Origin: Bacteroidota bacterium
Lineage (GTDB): Bacteria > Bacteroidota > Bacteroidia > Chitinophagales > Chitinophagaceae
Direction of reading: 5' to 3'
Assembly (NCBI GenBank): GCA_029561255.1
Contig: JAKQJH010000196.1
Coordinates: forward strand, 1 to 64,000
DNA length: 64,000 nucleotides
Shown here: positions 28,352-37,408 of the stretch, one piece after another
How positions within the stretch are numbered: the first letter of the stretch is position 1
Layout: each line of letters opens with the position of its first letter
Position numbers and translations under genes: made by a program
The notes under the pieces: generated by a model
What the model was told of the DNA's origin: nothing
Database searches by the model: none
The model's input: the letters and a program-made list of their open reading frames with translations, nothing else

Positions 28352-28876
28352 TTAACCGGGTAAAACAATCGGGGTCCGGGCTTTCAGGTTAATCTCATGT
28401 TCTGCCAGTTGTGAAAGCCTGTCATCAATTTGTTTTTCGTTTACCTCTGCTTTGCGGAAAACCAGGGCGGTGGCTTCCATCCCCAGTGTATTGGCAAAAG
28501 CCGCGGCTGTACCATAAGCACTGATTTTATAATGATTGATTTCCTGGATAGATGCAAGTAAACAGGCATCTTTTACTTCGGAGTCACTGCAATACCCTGC
28601 TTTTTCTTCAGTATCAAGGATAAAAGCCTGCATTACCCGGTTACAAAGTGGCAACTGGTTGATATTTTCCATTTCAATAAACTGGTCGATTTCCTGCTTT
28701 TGTAATACTACAAAATCAAGATACTTCTGAATAACGACCTTTAGTTTCAGTGATGTAGCCAGGCTGGCCCAACCGGGTAAAACCTTATGTAACTGCACTT
28801 CAGCACTGGCCTGACGACAAATATCGGATTTCAGTAACTGGTGAAGATTAGAGATGGCTGTATCATTGGTTGTCAT
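28352..28876 (-). CDS. DUF892/YciE-YciF-like ferritin-like protein
   Basis: 174 aa; helical, ...KDACLLASIQEINHYKISAYGTAAAFANTLGMEATALVFRKAEVNEKQIDDRLSQLAE. Confidence 0.7.
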   Translation of the reverse strand: MTTNDTAISNLHQLLKSDICRQASAEVQLHKVLPGWASLATSLKLKVVIQKYLDFVVLQKQEIDQFIEMENINQLPLCNRVMQAFILDTEEKAGYCSDSEVKDACLLASIQEINHYKISAYGTAAAFANTLGMEATALVFRKAEVNEKQIDDRLSQLAEHEINLKARTPIVLPG

Positions 28877-29035
28877 AATAATATGTTTAGCAGATACAAT
28901 CTACCTTTCTTTAGCAGCTGTTTCCAATGATGATCATCACATCTGAAAGTGACCGGCCTCATTTTAAACAGGTGGCAAATAGAACGTGCTTTGAGTAGGA
29001 TTCCGTCTGTTCACAAAAACAGGGGATAAATCACC

Positions 29036-29968
29036 ATGCGACGTTATTTCACACAATCTGCACGGTTTAACGAAACAGAGGCCGTTAATTTATTAAAACA
29101 GAGGTCCTGCTCGCTTAATACTAAAAAGGACCTCGAACCACTGTTTAACAAAATAGGAGATGCAAAGATTGTAATGCTGGGTGAAGCCAGTCATGGTACG
29201 CATGAATATTACACGTGGCGGGCATATATAACCCGGAAACTGGTGGAGGAGAAGGGCTTTCAGTTAATAGCTGTTGAAGGGGACTGGCCGGATTGCTACC
29301 GGCTGAACCGTTTTGTTAAAGGACTGGATAAGACTAGTAAAAGTGCTTTTGACGTATTGCATGTGTTTAACCGCTGGCCTACCTGGATGTGGGCGAATTG
29401 GGAGATGGTGGCTTTAGCAGAATGGCTGCACCGGTTTAATTCGGAATTGCCGGCCAATAAGCGGGTGGGTTTTTACGGACTGGATGTGTACAGTTTATGG
29501 GAGAGTATGGAGAATATTATGCAATACCTCTCAAAAACGGATCCCGAAGCATTGAAAATTGCTGAAGAAGCATTTCGCTGCTTCGAACCTTTCCGGAAAG
29601 GGGAAGGTAGTGATTATGCCAGGGCTGCACAGTTTGTGCCGGAGTTGTGTCAGCAGGAAGTAGTGTCCTTGTTAAAAACTATACAGGAGAAATCAGCTGG
29701 TTACAATACCGATACTGAAAATGTTTTCAGTGCCGGGCAAAATGCACGGATTGCTGTGAATGCAGAAAAATATTACCGGGCAATGGTAACAGGTGGTCCA
29801 CATAGCTGGAATGTCAGGGACCGTCACATGGCGGATACTCTTGATGCATTATTGGATTTTCATGGAAGGAATGCCAAAGTAGTGGTTTGGGAACACAATA
29901 CGCATATTGGTGATGCAAGGGCCACGGATAGTACACAAATACCGGAAACATACCCGTTTGGAGTCTGA
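29036..29968 (+). pseudogene. erythromycin esterase family protein, C-terminally truncated
   Basis: 310 aa; KIVMLGEASHGTHEYYTWRAYITRKLVEEKGFQLIAVEGDWPD...RDRHMADTLDALLDFHGRNAKVVVWEHNTHIGDARATD then unrelated STQIPETYPFGV-stop; the usual region following HNTHIGDARATD is absent in all three forward frames. Confidence 0.75.
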
Positions 29969-29990
29969 TCACTTTATTAAATTAAGTACG

Positions 29991-30182
29991 ATGGCAAAGA
30001 ATCTTAAACCCCTCATAAGTCCGGAAATTCCGTATCCGGGTAAACGGCCCGATACGATTCCGGATACCGGCGATGAAGAACTGCAGTTGCCGGAAGATGA
30101 TCCTGATATTATTATTGATCCGGAAACGGAAGAAGAAACGGAACCTGCATTTATTCCACCCCCGCCTGGGGAGGGTCCCTGA
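29991..30182 (+). CDS. small acidic, proline-rich protein, hypothetical
   Basis: 63 aa MAKNLKPLISPEIPYPGKRPDTIPDTGDEELQLPEDDPDIIIDPETEEETEPAFIPPPPGEGP; internal start of the tracked ORF 29907-30182. Confidence 0.55.
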   Translation: MAKNLKPLISPEIPYPGKRPDTIPDTGDEELQLPEDDPDIIIDPETEEETEPAFIPPPPGEGP

Positions 30183-30208
30183 TTGTTTAATTTTTTGAAC
30201 CGGTTAAT

Positions 30209-30544
30209 ATGAATGCAACAACTTCTGAACCAGTAAGGGCGGTTGATTATAAACGGTTGCGTGTGGAGTGCACCGCATTCCCCGAAGGAGGATTGATTCC
30301 TGAAAGATATACCTGCGATGGGAAAAATATCAGTCCGCCGTTTATCATTCATCATATACCGGAGGAGGCGGTTTGCCTGGCATTAATAAAGGAAGATCCG
30401 GATGCTCCCGGTGGTACCTGGGTCCATTGGCTGCTTTGGAATATGCCGGTGACCAGTCATATTGTGGCTTTCGGGGAATACAGCGGGTTATATAAAAGAA
30501 ACGAATACGGGGAGGAAGGCCCTGTTGCTTATGAAGATGAGTAA
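30209..30544 (+). pseudogene. YbhB/YbcL-type PEBP (Raf kinase inhibitor-like), C-terminally truncated
   Basis: 111 aa; PEGGLIPERYTCDGKNISPPFII...LALIKEDPDAPGGTWVHWLLWNMP, then stops at GEEGPVAYEDE before the usual C-terminal GPxPPxGxHRY...YALD region. Confidence 0.7.
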
Positions 30545-30557
30545 GCGTACAGAAATA

Positions 30558-31325
30558 ATGCAGATTAAAAACTGGAAGAACTGGTTCGATGAGGCTGGTG
30601 ATATGTCCCGTTTCGCCGGTCGCTTTTTCAGCCAGTGGTTCAGACCCCGCTATGAAGTGGCTGAATTTTTCAGGCAATGTTTTATTATAGGCTATAAATC
30701 ACTGCCCCTGGTCGGACTCACCGGTTTTATAATGGGATTGGTGCTGACCATGCAACTGAGGCCCTCGCTGATCGATTATGGGGTGGAATCACAATTGCCT
30801 GCAATGGTGGGTATCGCAATTGTAAGGGAGATAGGTCCGGTGATTGCCGCATTAATATTTGCAGGTAAAATCGGCAGTAGTATTGGCGCTGAACTGGGTT
30901 CTATGAAAGTGACCGAACAGATCGATGCCATGGAAGTATCTGGCACCAATCCGTTCAAATACCTGGTGGTTACCCGGGTATTGGCCACCACATTGATGCT
31001 TCCGGTACTGGTGATGCTTGGTGATGCGATCTCATTATATGGTTCTTACCTCGGGGTCAATATCAGGGGGGTGACCAGTTTCCAGCTTTTCTGGACGCAG
31101 GTCTTTGACAATCTCTCGTTCAGTGATGTCCTGCCGGCCTTTATCAAATCTTTTTTCTTTGGGTTTGCCGTGGGTGTGGTGGGTTGTTATAAAGGGTATA
31201 ATTCCAGGAAAGGGACAGAAGGGGTGGGACGTTCTGCTAACTCGGCCGTGGTACTGTCCTCCATCCTGATTTTCATTATTGACCTGATCGCAGTACAGGT
31301 TACGGATATATTTGAATTAAACTGA
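30558..31325 (+). CDS. mlaE: ABC transporter permease, MlaE family
   Basis: MQIKNWKNWFDEAG...LVGLTGFIMGLVLTMQLRPSLIDYGVESQLPAMVGIAIVREIGPVIAALIFAGKIGSSIGAELGSMKVTEQIDAMEVSG. Start refined from 30462. Confidence 0.93.
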   Translation: MQIKNWKNWFDEAGDMSRFAGRFFSQWFRPRYEVAEFFRQCFIIGYKSLPLVGLTGFIMGLVLTMQLRPSLIDYGVESQLPAMVGIAIVREIGPVIAALIFAGKIGSSIGAELGSMKVTEQIDAMEVSGTNPFKYLVVTRVLATTLMLPVLVMLGDAISLYGSYLGVNIRGVTSFQLFWTQVFDNLSFSDVLPAFIKSFFFGFAVGVVGCYKGYNSRKGTEGVGRSANSAVVLSSILIFIIDLIAVQVTDIFELN

Positions 31326-31327
31326 AA

Positions 31328-32107
31328 ATGGAAACTGCATTTATTATACCAGTTAAACCGGTTGCTACGGGGACTAAAAAGGAAGAAGTGATCCGGATAC
31401 AGGGTTTGTATAAATCATTCGGTACGAATCAGGTACTGATTGATTTTAACCTTCAGCTGTTTGCTGGTGAGAATGTGGTGGTATTGGGAAAATCAGGCTC
31501 AGGTAAATCGGTACTGATCAAATGCATCATCGGGTTGCTGCAGCCTGACCAGGGCCTGGTGCAGGTATTTGGGAAAAATATACCTGATCTTTCCCATGAA
31601 GAACTGGATAAAATAAGAATGAAAGTGGGCTTTCTTTTTCAAAGCAATGCCTTGTATGATTCGATGACAGTGAAGGAGAACCTGGAGTTTCCGTTACGCC
31701 GGCATTCGATCCGGATGGAACAACAGGAAGTGGATGAACTGGTGTTGAATGCACTCGATGATGTGGGACTGGCTCATACAATCAACCTGATGCCTGCCGA
31801 ACTGTCGGGGGGCATGCGTAAAAGAATCGCGCTCGCACGGACGCTGATCCTCCGACCCGACATCATCCTGTACGATGAACCAACCACGGGGTTGGATCCC
31901 ATCACGGGAAAAGAGATTATTGAACTGATGGTTGATATTCAAAAAAAATATAAATCATCATCGCTGATTATTTCTCATGATATGAATTGTGTGCGTATGG
32001 CCGCAGACAGGGTGGTTATGCTGATAGATGGTAAATGTTACGTGCAGGGAAGTTACGATGAACTGAAAAGGTCCGCCGACCCGAGAGTGAAGGAATATTT
32101 TGAATAG
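31328..32107 (+). CDS. ABC transporter ATP-binding protein, MlaF-like
   Basis: 259 aa; Walker A GKSGSGKSVL, LSGGMRKRIALARTL, DEPTTGLDP. Confidence 0.94.
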   Translation: METAFIIPVKPVATGTKKEEVIRIQGLYKSFGTNQVLIDFNLQLFAGENVVVLGKSGSGKSVLIKCIIGLLQPDQGLVQVFGKNIPDLSHEELDKIRMKVGFLFQSNALYDSMTVKENLEFPLRRHSIRMEQQEVDELVLNALDDVGLAHTINLMPAELSGGMRKRIALARTLILRPDIILYDEPTTGLDPITGKEIIELMVDIQKKYKSSSLIISHDMNCVRMAADRVVMLIDGKCYVQGSYDELKRSADPRVKEYFE

Positions 32108-32113
32108 ATTTTT

Positions 32114-33109
32114 ATGGCAAAGCAAACGATATCAAATATAAAACTGGGGGTGTTTGTGATAACCGGCCTCCTTTTCCTGATCCTGTTATTATATATGATC
32201 GGAAAGAATGAGAATTTATTTGGTTCTACTTTCCGCTTGCGGGCCCAGTTTGGTAATGTGCAGGGCCTGACCTCAGGCAATAATATACGGTATGCTGGTA
32301 TACAGGTGGGTACCGTTAAAAAAGTGCGGATTCTGAACGATACCCTGATCGAAGTGGTAATGCTGATTGAAACAAAAATGAAAGACTTTATCCGTAAAAA
32401 TGCAGTCGTTTCTATCGGTACGGATGGCCTGATGGGAAACCATGTACTGAATATTACACCGGTTGCCGGTACGGCTGATCTTGTCGGGGATAATGATATC
32501 CTGCCGGTAAAGAAAATGGAAAGCGTGGATGATATGATGCAGACCCTGGCCAAAACAAATGAAGATGTCGCAGTAATCGCTTCCCAGTTAAAAAATACCG
32601 TACTCCGGATTAATAGCAGCACAGCTGTTTGGGAAATACTTGATGATAAAACGGTACCACAGCATATCCGGTCCTCACTGATCAATGTACGTTCAGCCAC
32701 CGCCAAAGCCAGCCGGTTGATCAGCGATCTTCAACTGGTACTGTCGGATATTCGGGATGGGAAAGGTTCGTTGGGAGCTATTATTACGGATAGCAGCTTT
32801 GCACAGAACCTTCAGGCTGCCCTGCTTCGTATCAATGAAGTGGGGGCAGACGCCGATACACTGGCCAAAACGATTAATAGTCTGACCCGCCAGGTGCAGG
32901 ATGACCTGGACAGGGGTGGGGGAACGGCCAATGTTTTACTGAAAGATTCAACCTTTGCAAGGAATTTGCGGGAAAGCATATTGAATATCCGGGAGGGAAC
33001 TGACGGGTTTAATGAAATCATGGAAGCCATGAAGCATAGTTTTCTTTTTCGGGGGTACTTCCGGAATCTGGAAAAACAAAAGAAAGCAAACTTGCTTTTG
33101 AAGCAATGA
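32114..33109 (+). CDS. MlaD/MCE family substrate-binding protein
   Basis: 331 aa; N-terminal TM then MCE domain (FRLRAQFGNVQGLTSGNNIRYAGIQVGTVKKVRI). Confidence 0.93.
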   Translation: MAKQTISNIKLGVFVITGLLFLILLLYMIGKNENLFGSTFRLRAQFGNVQGLTSGNNIRYAGIQVGTVKKVRILNDTLIEVVMLIETKMKDFIRKNAVVSIGTDGLMGNHVLNITPVAGTADLVGDNDILPVKKMESVDDMMQTLAKTNEDVAVIASQLKNTVLRINSSTAVWEILDDKTVPQHIRSSLINVRSATAKASRLISDLQLVLSDIRDGKGSLGAIITDSSFAQNLQAALLRINEVGADADTLAKTINSLTRQVQDDLDRGGGTANVLLKDSTFARNLRESILNIREGTDGFNEIMEAMKHSFLFRGYFRNLEKQKKANLLLKQ

Positions 33110-33162
33110 GTACAGGATCATTAGCACGGGTATTGATCCCTTGAATTAAGGGTTGTCCTTTG

Positions 33163-34107
33163 TTATTTTTCAATAAACGCCCTATTCCCCTTCGGTGTAT
33201 AATAAGTCCGCAGGGAGTCTAAAACTTTTGCCGTATCTGCCGGACTGACCTGTAATAAAAAATAGAGTTTGAAATTCAAGGAGTCCGGTGTTTCCATTTT
33301 CACATCCGTGGGCAGGGCCTTTAATTTCTGATAACGGGTCAGGGCTCGCTGACGACCAGCCGTTTCCACCACAAATTTATACATACCTGCCGGGGTAGCC
33401 GGAGCGGATATTTCATTAACGGAGGTAGAATGGCTGGTATCTGAAGGGGAGGAAGTGTTCCCTGTTATGCCCGAATTCACCTGGGGTTGTATACCCGTGG
33501 TAGTGCTTTCCTTTGCCAGGGAGTCGGCACCAGCTTCTGCACTATTGTTTTTATAAACAGTATAACCGCCCCAGATAGCCACCCCGATGCCGGCAATAAT
33601 CATAATAATAGCCACGGGTTTCTTCCATTGAACAGTGTCCCTCCGGTTATTCAATAAATCTTTGTAGTCATTTTCCCCGGCCTGGGAACTGTGATCGGCC
33701 ATGGGCTGCCAGTTTTGCTGGTCTTTTAATACCTCGGGTTGAAGAATGCCTGCAGAAAAATCAAGGGCACCCGCCTGGGTTTTCGTCAACTGGCCAATGC
33801 CTTCCAGCACAAAGGGCTTCCCGATATTCAGAAACTGCTGGCCCAGCCAAAGATGTGAATCCAGATCAGCAGCTGCCAGGGCCTTGATCTTACCGGATTT
33901 AGCAGCGATATAATCCGTTAATTCAGTATTTTCCTTGATGGATGTGTTGTAATCAAAATGGATCCCGTTTATAGGTTCTGGTTTGGTGTTTTTGTCGGTT
34001 TCAGGGTCAATAACCACAGAGGGATCCAGGTGAAAAGTCCCTATGCCGGGAAGGTCCAGCTTTTTATTCGCATACAGATACTGAGCCAGGAGCAGTGCTA
34101 GTTTCAA
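33163..34107 (-). CDS. HU-CCDC81-like domain membrane protein with C-terminal SPOR-like region
   Basis: 314 aa; YLYANKKLDLPGIGTFHLDP...GKPFVLEGIGQLTKTQAGALDFSAG; TM (VAIIMIIAGIGVAIWGGYTVY); C-terminal YKFVVETAGRQRALTRYQKLKALPTDVKMETPDSLNFKLYFLL. Confidence 0.8.
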   Translation of the reverse strand: MKLALLLAQYLYANKKLDLPGIGTFHLDPSVVIDPETDKNTKPEPINGIHFDYNTSIKENTELTDYIAAKSGKIKALAAADLDSHLWLGQQFLNIGKPFVLEGIGQLTKTQAGALDFSAGILQPEVLKDQQNWQPMADHSSQAGENDYKDLLNNRRDTVQWKKPVAIIMIIAGIGVAIWGGYTVYKNNSAEAGADSLAKESTTTGIQPQVNSGITGNTSSPSDTSHSTSVNEISAPATPAGMYKFVVETAGRQRALTRYQKLKALPTDVKMETPDSLNFKLYFLLQVSPADTAKVLDSLRTYYTPKGNRAFIEK

Positions 34108-34180
34108 TGTTTTGGATTTTTACAGACTACAATATATAGATTTTATAGGATTGTGACAAGTACTGTTGGTCGGGATACTT

Positions 34181-34188
34181 TAAATTTG
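34181..34188 (+). promoter_or_regulatory. -7 box TAAATTTG
   Basis: TAnnTTTG match close to ATG 34197; short spacing implies a near-leaderless message or a downstream start. Confidence 0.35.
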
Positions 34189-34196
34189 CATGAATT

Positions 34197-34514
34197 ATGC
34201 TAAGTGTTGAAGAAAAAGCGTTTGTGACCTACTGGGGGGAAAACAGGCTGTCCAAAAAACGGGTGCTGAAACAGCTGTACGCCGGACTGCCACTGGCCAT
34301 GATACTGGTGGTAGCCATTTTCGCAAACCTGTTCTCCGGCTGGTATGGACGGGCCCAGATGGTACTGTTCCGGGAAAACTCCTCGCTGATCATCATTTTA
34401 CTGGTGGCCGCCCTCTCCATCGTGGTCTTTATCGTCATTTTTTCTGCCCGCCATCGATGGGAGCAGAATGAACTCCGGTACCGGGAGCTTCTGCACAAAG
34501 AAGAAAAAGACTGA
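34197..34514 (+). CDS. hypothetical two-TM membrane protein
   Basis: 105 aa with two hydrophobic segments. Confidence 0.65.
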   Translation: MLSVEEKAFVTYWGENRLSKKRVLKQLYAGLPLAMILVVAIFANLFSGWYGRAQMVLFRENSSLIIILLVAALSIVVFIVIFSARHRWEQNELRYRELLHKEEKD

Positions 34515-34585
34515 TTTTTTTATTTTATTTGCAGCGAATCAGGGTTTAAGGAGGTCTTATTCCGGATTTGCACCAATTGTTGAGT

Positions 34586-35053
34586 ATGAAGAATTTTATC
34601 GTTAGTGTTTTTGTAAGCTTGCTGATTTTGCCCGGCACCGGTTGCCTGAAGGATAATAGTTGTAATGCAAAATCAGTGGACAGTGAGCGTACTACCATGT
34701 CGACTTATGCCACTGCCAACGGGTTGACGGTTACCGAACACAGCAGCGGGTTCCAGTACCAGATTATTTCCGCAGGAGCCGGGCAAACCCCCTCACTAAG
34801 CTCAACAGTCTCCGTACGCTATACTGGTAAACTGATGGACGGAACCGTTTTTGACTCCGCTACCGGAACACCAGTAACTTTTCCCCTTGGACAGGTGATA
34901 CCCGGCTGGCAGCTGGCCGTTCCCCTGATTCAGGAAGGCGGGTTAATCCGGATTATTCTTCCATCCTCCCTGGCATATGGATGTACAGGTGCGGGTGCGA
35001 TTCCGCCGGATGCAGTCTTATATTTTGAGATTCAACTTGTAGATGTTCAATAA
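34586..35053 (+). CDS. FKBP-type peptidyl-prolyl cis-trans isomerase, lipoprotein
   Basis: MKNFIVSVFVSLLILPGTGCLKD lipobox; VSVRYTGKLMDGTVFDSATGTPVTFPLGQVIPGWQLAVPLIQEGG. Start refined from 34568. Confidence 0.93.
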   Translation: MKNFIVSVFVSLLILPGTGCLKDNSCNAKSVDSERTTMSTYATANGLTVTEHSSGFQYQIISAGAGQTPSLSSTVSVRYTGKLMDGTVFDSATGTPVTFPLGQVIPGWQLAVPLIQEGGLIRIILPSSLAYGCTGAGAIPPDAVLYFEIQLVDVQ

Positions 35054-35092
35054 TTGCTGAGCCTTTACTGCTTATGCTCTGCTAACCCCGTC

Positions 35093-35119
35093 CTGCTTGC
35101 AGTGGCGGGGTTCTTTTTT
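35093..35119 (+). terminator. rho-independent terminator
   Basis: aaccccg-(15 nt)-cggggtt followed by cttttttc. Confidence 0.7.
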
Positions 35120-35147
35120 CCTGTATTTTTGAAATCAAAACCACATT

Positions 35148-36575
35148 TTGCCATACGAAGCCATATCAGTTTTCGATATTTTCAAAATAGGGGTTGGCCC
35201 CTCCAGCTCCCATACCCTTGGGCCCTGGCAAGCTGCCCGGCGTTTTGTACAATCCCTGCAGGATAATGGACAGTTACCGAAAGTCACACAGCTCCGGGTT
35301 TTATTATACGGCTCCCTGGCCAAGACCGGAAAAGGTCACGGAACAGATATCGCAGTACAACTCGGACTTGGCGGAGAAGACCCGGTGAATTTTGCGGTGG
35401 ATCAGATCGATGCCCGTATCCGGGATATTGCCAGCATGCATAAACTGATATTGAACGGCAACCACGAAGTGGAGTTCAACCCGGCGGAGGATATCGAATT
35501 TCTCTTTGCTGAATCCCTTCCATTTCACCCCAACGCCATGACCTTTTTAGTACAGCTGAATGATGATACCGCTGTTGCCGAAACCTATTATTCGGTGGGA
35601 GGTGGCTTTGTTATTAAGGAAGGGGAAGTACGTGCTGCAGGCAGCTCCGTGCAATTGCCATTCCCCATCAATACCGCTGACGATCTGCTGCACTGGTCCA
35701 TGAAAACCGGGATGAGTATTTCCGATATTGTTCTGGAGAATGAAAATACCTGGAGAAAAGAGGAGGAGACCCGCCACTCAGCCCTGAATATATGGCGGGT
35801 GATGAAGGAGTGCATGTACCGCGGGTGTCATACATCTGGAATTTTACCCGGTGGATTAAATGTAAAAAGAAGGGGCGCTGCCCTGAACCAGAAATTGCTG
35901 GCCGGGAAAAATTATTCAGATTACGACAGCTGGCTGACGGCGATCCGTACAGGGGGCAATGATTTTAAATATACCCTTGATTGGGTCAGTTGTTTTGCCC
36001 TGGCGGTGAATGAGGAGAATGCCTCCTTTGGCCGGGTAGTGACGGCTCCCACGAATGGAGCTGCCGGCGTGATTCCTGCTGTGCTGCATTATTATATCGC
36101 TTTTTGCGACGGGAACCGGGAAGAGAAAGTAGTTCAGTTCCTGCTGGCGGCCGGGGAAATCGGCAGCATATTTAAAAAAGGGGCGACCCTTTCTGCGGCC
36201 ATGGGTGGTTGTCAGGCGGAGATCGGGGTGTCGTCGGCTATGGCTGCTGCCGGACTGACCGAATGTATGGGTGGTTCCCAGAAGCAAGTGATGATGGCCG
36301 CGGAAATAGCGATGGAACACCACCTCGGACTCACCTGCGATCCCATTGGGGGATTGGTACAGGTTCCCTGTATCGAACGGAATACCATGGGGGCCATCAA
36401 AGCCATTACGGCTTCCCAGCTGGCCCTGCAGAGTACCCCGGATTTTGCTAAAGTATCCCTGGATGCGGTGATCAAAACCATGTGGGAAACGGCCCTGGAC
36501 ATGAACCACAAATACAAGGAAACCGCCGATGGGGGACTGGCCATTAATGTTCCGCTTAGCTTACCGGAGTGCTGA
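35148..36575 (+). CDS. sdaA: L-serine ammonia-lyase (single-chain)
   Basis: 475 aa; [30 protein letters not shown]; ...[17 protein letters not shown]...[18 protein letters not shown]...[16 protein letters not shown]. Confidence 0.95.
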   Translation: MPYEAISVFDIFKIGVGPSSSHTLGPWQAARRFVQSLQDNGQLPKVTQLRVLLYGSLAKTGKGHGTDIAVQLGLGGEDPVNFAVDQIDARIRDIASMHKLILNGNHEVEFNPAEDIEFLFAESLPFHPNAMTFLVQLNDDTAVAETYYSVGGGFVIKEGEVRAAGSSVQLPFPINTADDLLHWSMKTGMSISDIVLENENTWRKEEETRHSALNIWRVMKECMYRGCHTSGILPGGLNVKRRGAALNQKLLAGKNYSDYDSWLTAIRTGGNDFKYTLDWVSCFALAVNEENASFGRVVTAPTNGAAGVIPAVLHYYIAFCDGNREEKVVQFLLAAGEIGSIFKKGATLSAAMGGCQAEIGVSSAMAAAGLTECMGGSQKQVMMAAEIAMEHHLGLTCDPIGGLVQVPCIERNTMGAIKAITASQLALQSTPDFAKVSLDAVIKTMWETALDMNHKYKETADGGLAINVPLSLPEC

Positions 36576-36705
36576 GCCATGGGAAAGGTTATGTAATTCC
36601 CGGTTGTTTATATTAATTTTGGAATAAGTTACCACATAACAAAAAGGATGTTGTAAATTTATTTCACTTCAAAACCTGATTTTATCCAATTCTAAATTAT
36701 CTGTC

Positions 36706-37338
36706 ATGGCTACTAAAAAGCAAGCGAAGAAAAAAGTCGCCAAACCGGCTGCCCGTAAAAAAACTGCTCCAAAAAAGAAAGCAGTAAAAAAAGTGGCAAA
36801 AAAAGCGGTTAAGAAACCCGTTAAAAAAGCCGCTAAAAAAGTGGTGAAAAAAGCAGCGCCCAAAAAAGCAGCAAAGAAAAAAGCCGTTAAAAAAGTAGCC
36901 AAAAAAGCGGTAAAAAAAGTCGCGAAGAAAGTGGTGAAGAAAGCGGTAAAAAAAGCAGCGCCTAAAAAAGTCGCAAAAAAAGCAGCACCCAAAAAGGCAG
37001 CTCCCAAAAAACCAGTAGCTAAAAAACCAGTAACTAAAAAGCCGGTAGTTAAAAAAACAGTAGCTGTAAAACCCGCCCCGCCTAAAGCCGTGGTAAAAAA
37101 ACCGGTGGCCAAAAAACCAGTGGTTAAAAAAACACCGGCACCCAAACCCGCTCCTGCAGCTACAGTCGTTCCTGTAATGGTGGAAGAAATCACCGAAGTG
37201 TTTAGTACTCCGGAAGGTGAAGTGGAAGTTACCCAGACCGTCCTGACTTTCGATGAGGAAGCAGGCGAAGAGGGAAATGGGTTCACGACTGACGATGTTA
37301 CGGATGACGAAGAAAATAAGGAAGACGCTTCAGCTTAA
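36706..37338 (+). CDS. histone H1-like Lys/Ala/Pro-rich protein with acidic C-terminal tail
   Basis: 210 aa; ~150 aa of KKAVKKVAKKA/AAPKKAA/KKPVAKKPV repeats followed by VMVEEITEVFSTPEGEVEVTQTVLTFDEEAGEEGNGFTTDDVTDDEENKEDASA. Confidence 0.88.
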   Translation: MATKKQAKKKVAKPAARKKTAPKKKAVKKVAKKAVKKPVKKAAKKVVKKAAPKKAAKKKAVKKVAKKAVKKVAKKVVKKAVKKAAPKKVAKKAAPKKAAPKKPVAKKPVTKKPVVKKTVAVKPAPPKAVVKKPVAKKPVVKKTPAPKPAPAATVVPVMVEEITEVFSTPEGEVEVTQTVLTFDEEAGEEGNGFTTDDVTDDEENKEDASA

Positions 37339-37358
37339 GCTGTCTGGCCAACAAATAA

Positions 37359-37395
37359 AAAGAGGTTATCACATTCCGTGATAACCTCTTTCTTT
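37359..37395. terminator. bidirectional terminator between H1-like gene and mqnE
   Basis: aaagaggttatcac-attcc-gtgataacctcttt, T-rich both sides. Confidence 0.9.
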
Positions 37396-37408
37396 TATAA
37401 ACAGGAGA

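Noticed and set aside
29036-29968. Erythromycin esterase homologue as an antibiotic resistance gene
   Set aside because: Truncated and embedded in a stress-type cluster; no mobile element or other resistance gene.
29036-30544. Truncated genes as evidence of a transposon insertion
   Set aside because: No transposase, terminal inverted repeats or target-site duplication seen at the break points.
36669-37286. 205-aa antisense ORF (Ala/Thr/Phe-rich) opposite the H1-like gene
   Set aside because: Shadow of the Lys/Ala repeats on the other strand; composition follows from AAAAAAG/GCN codons.
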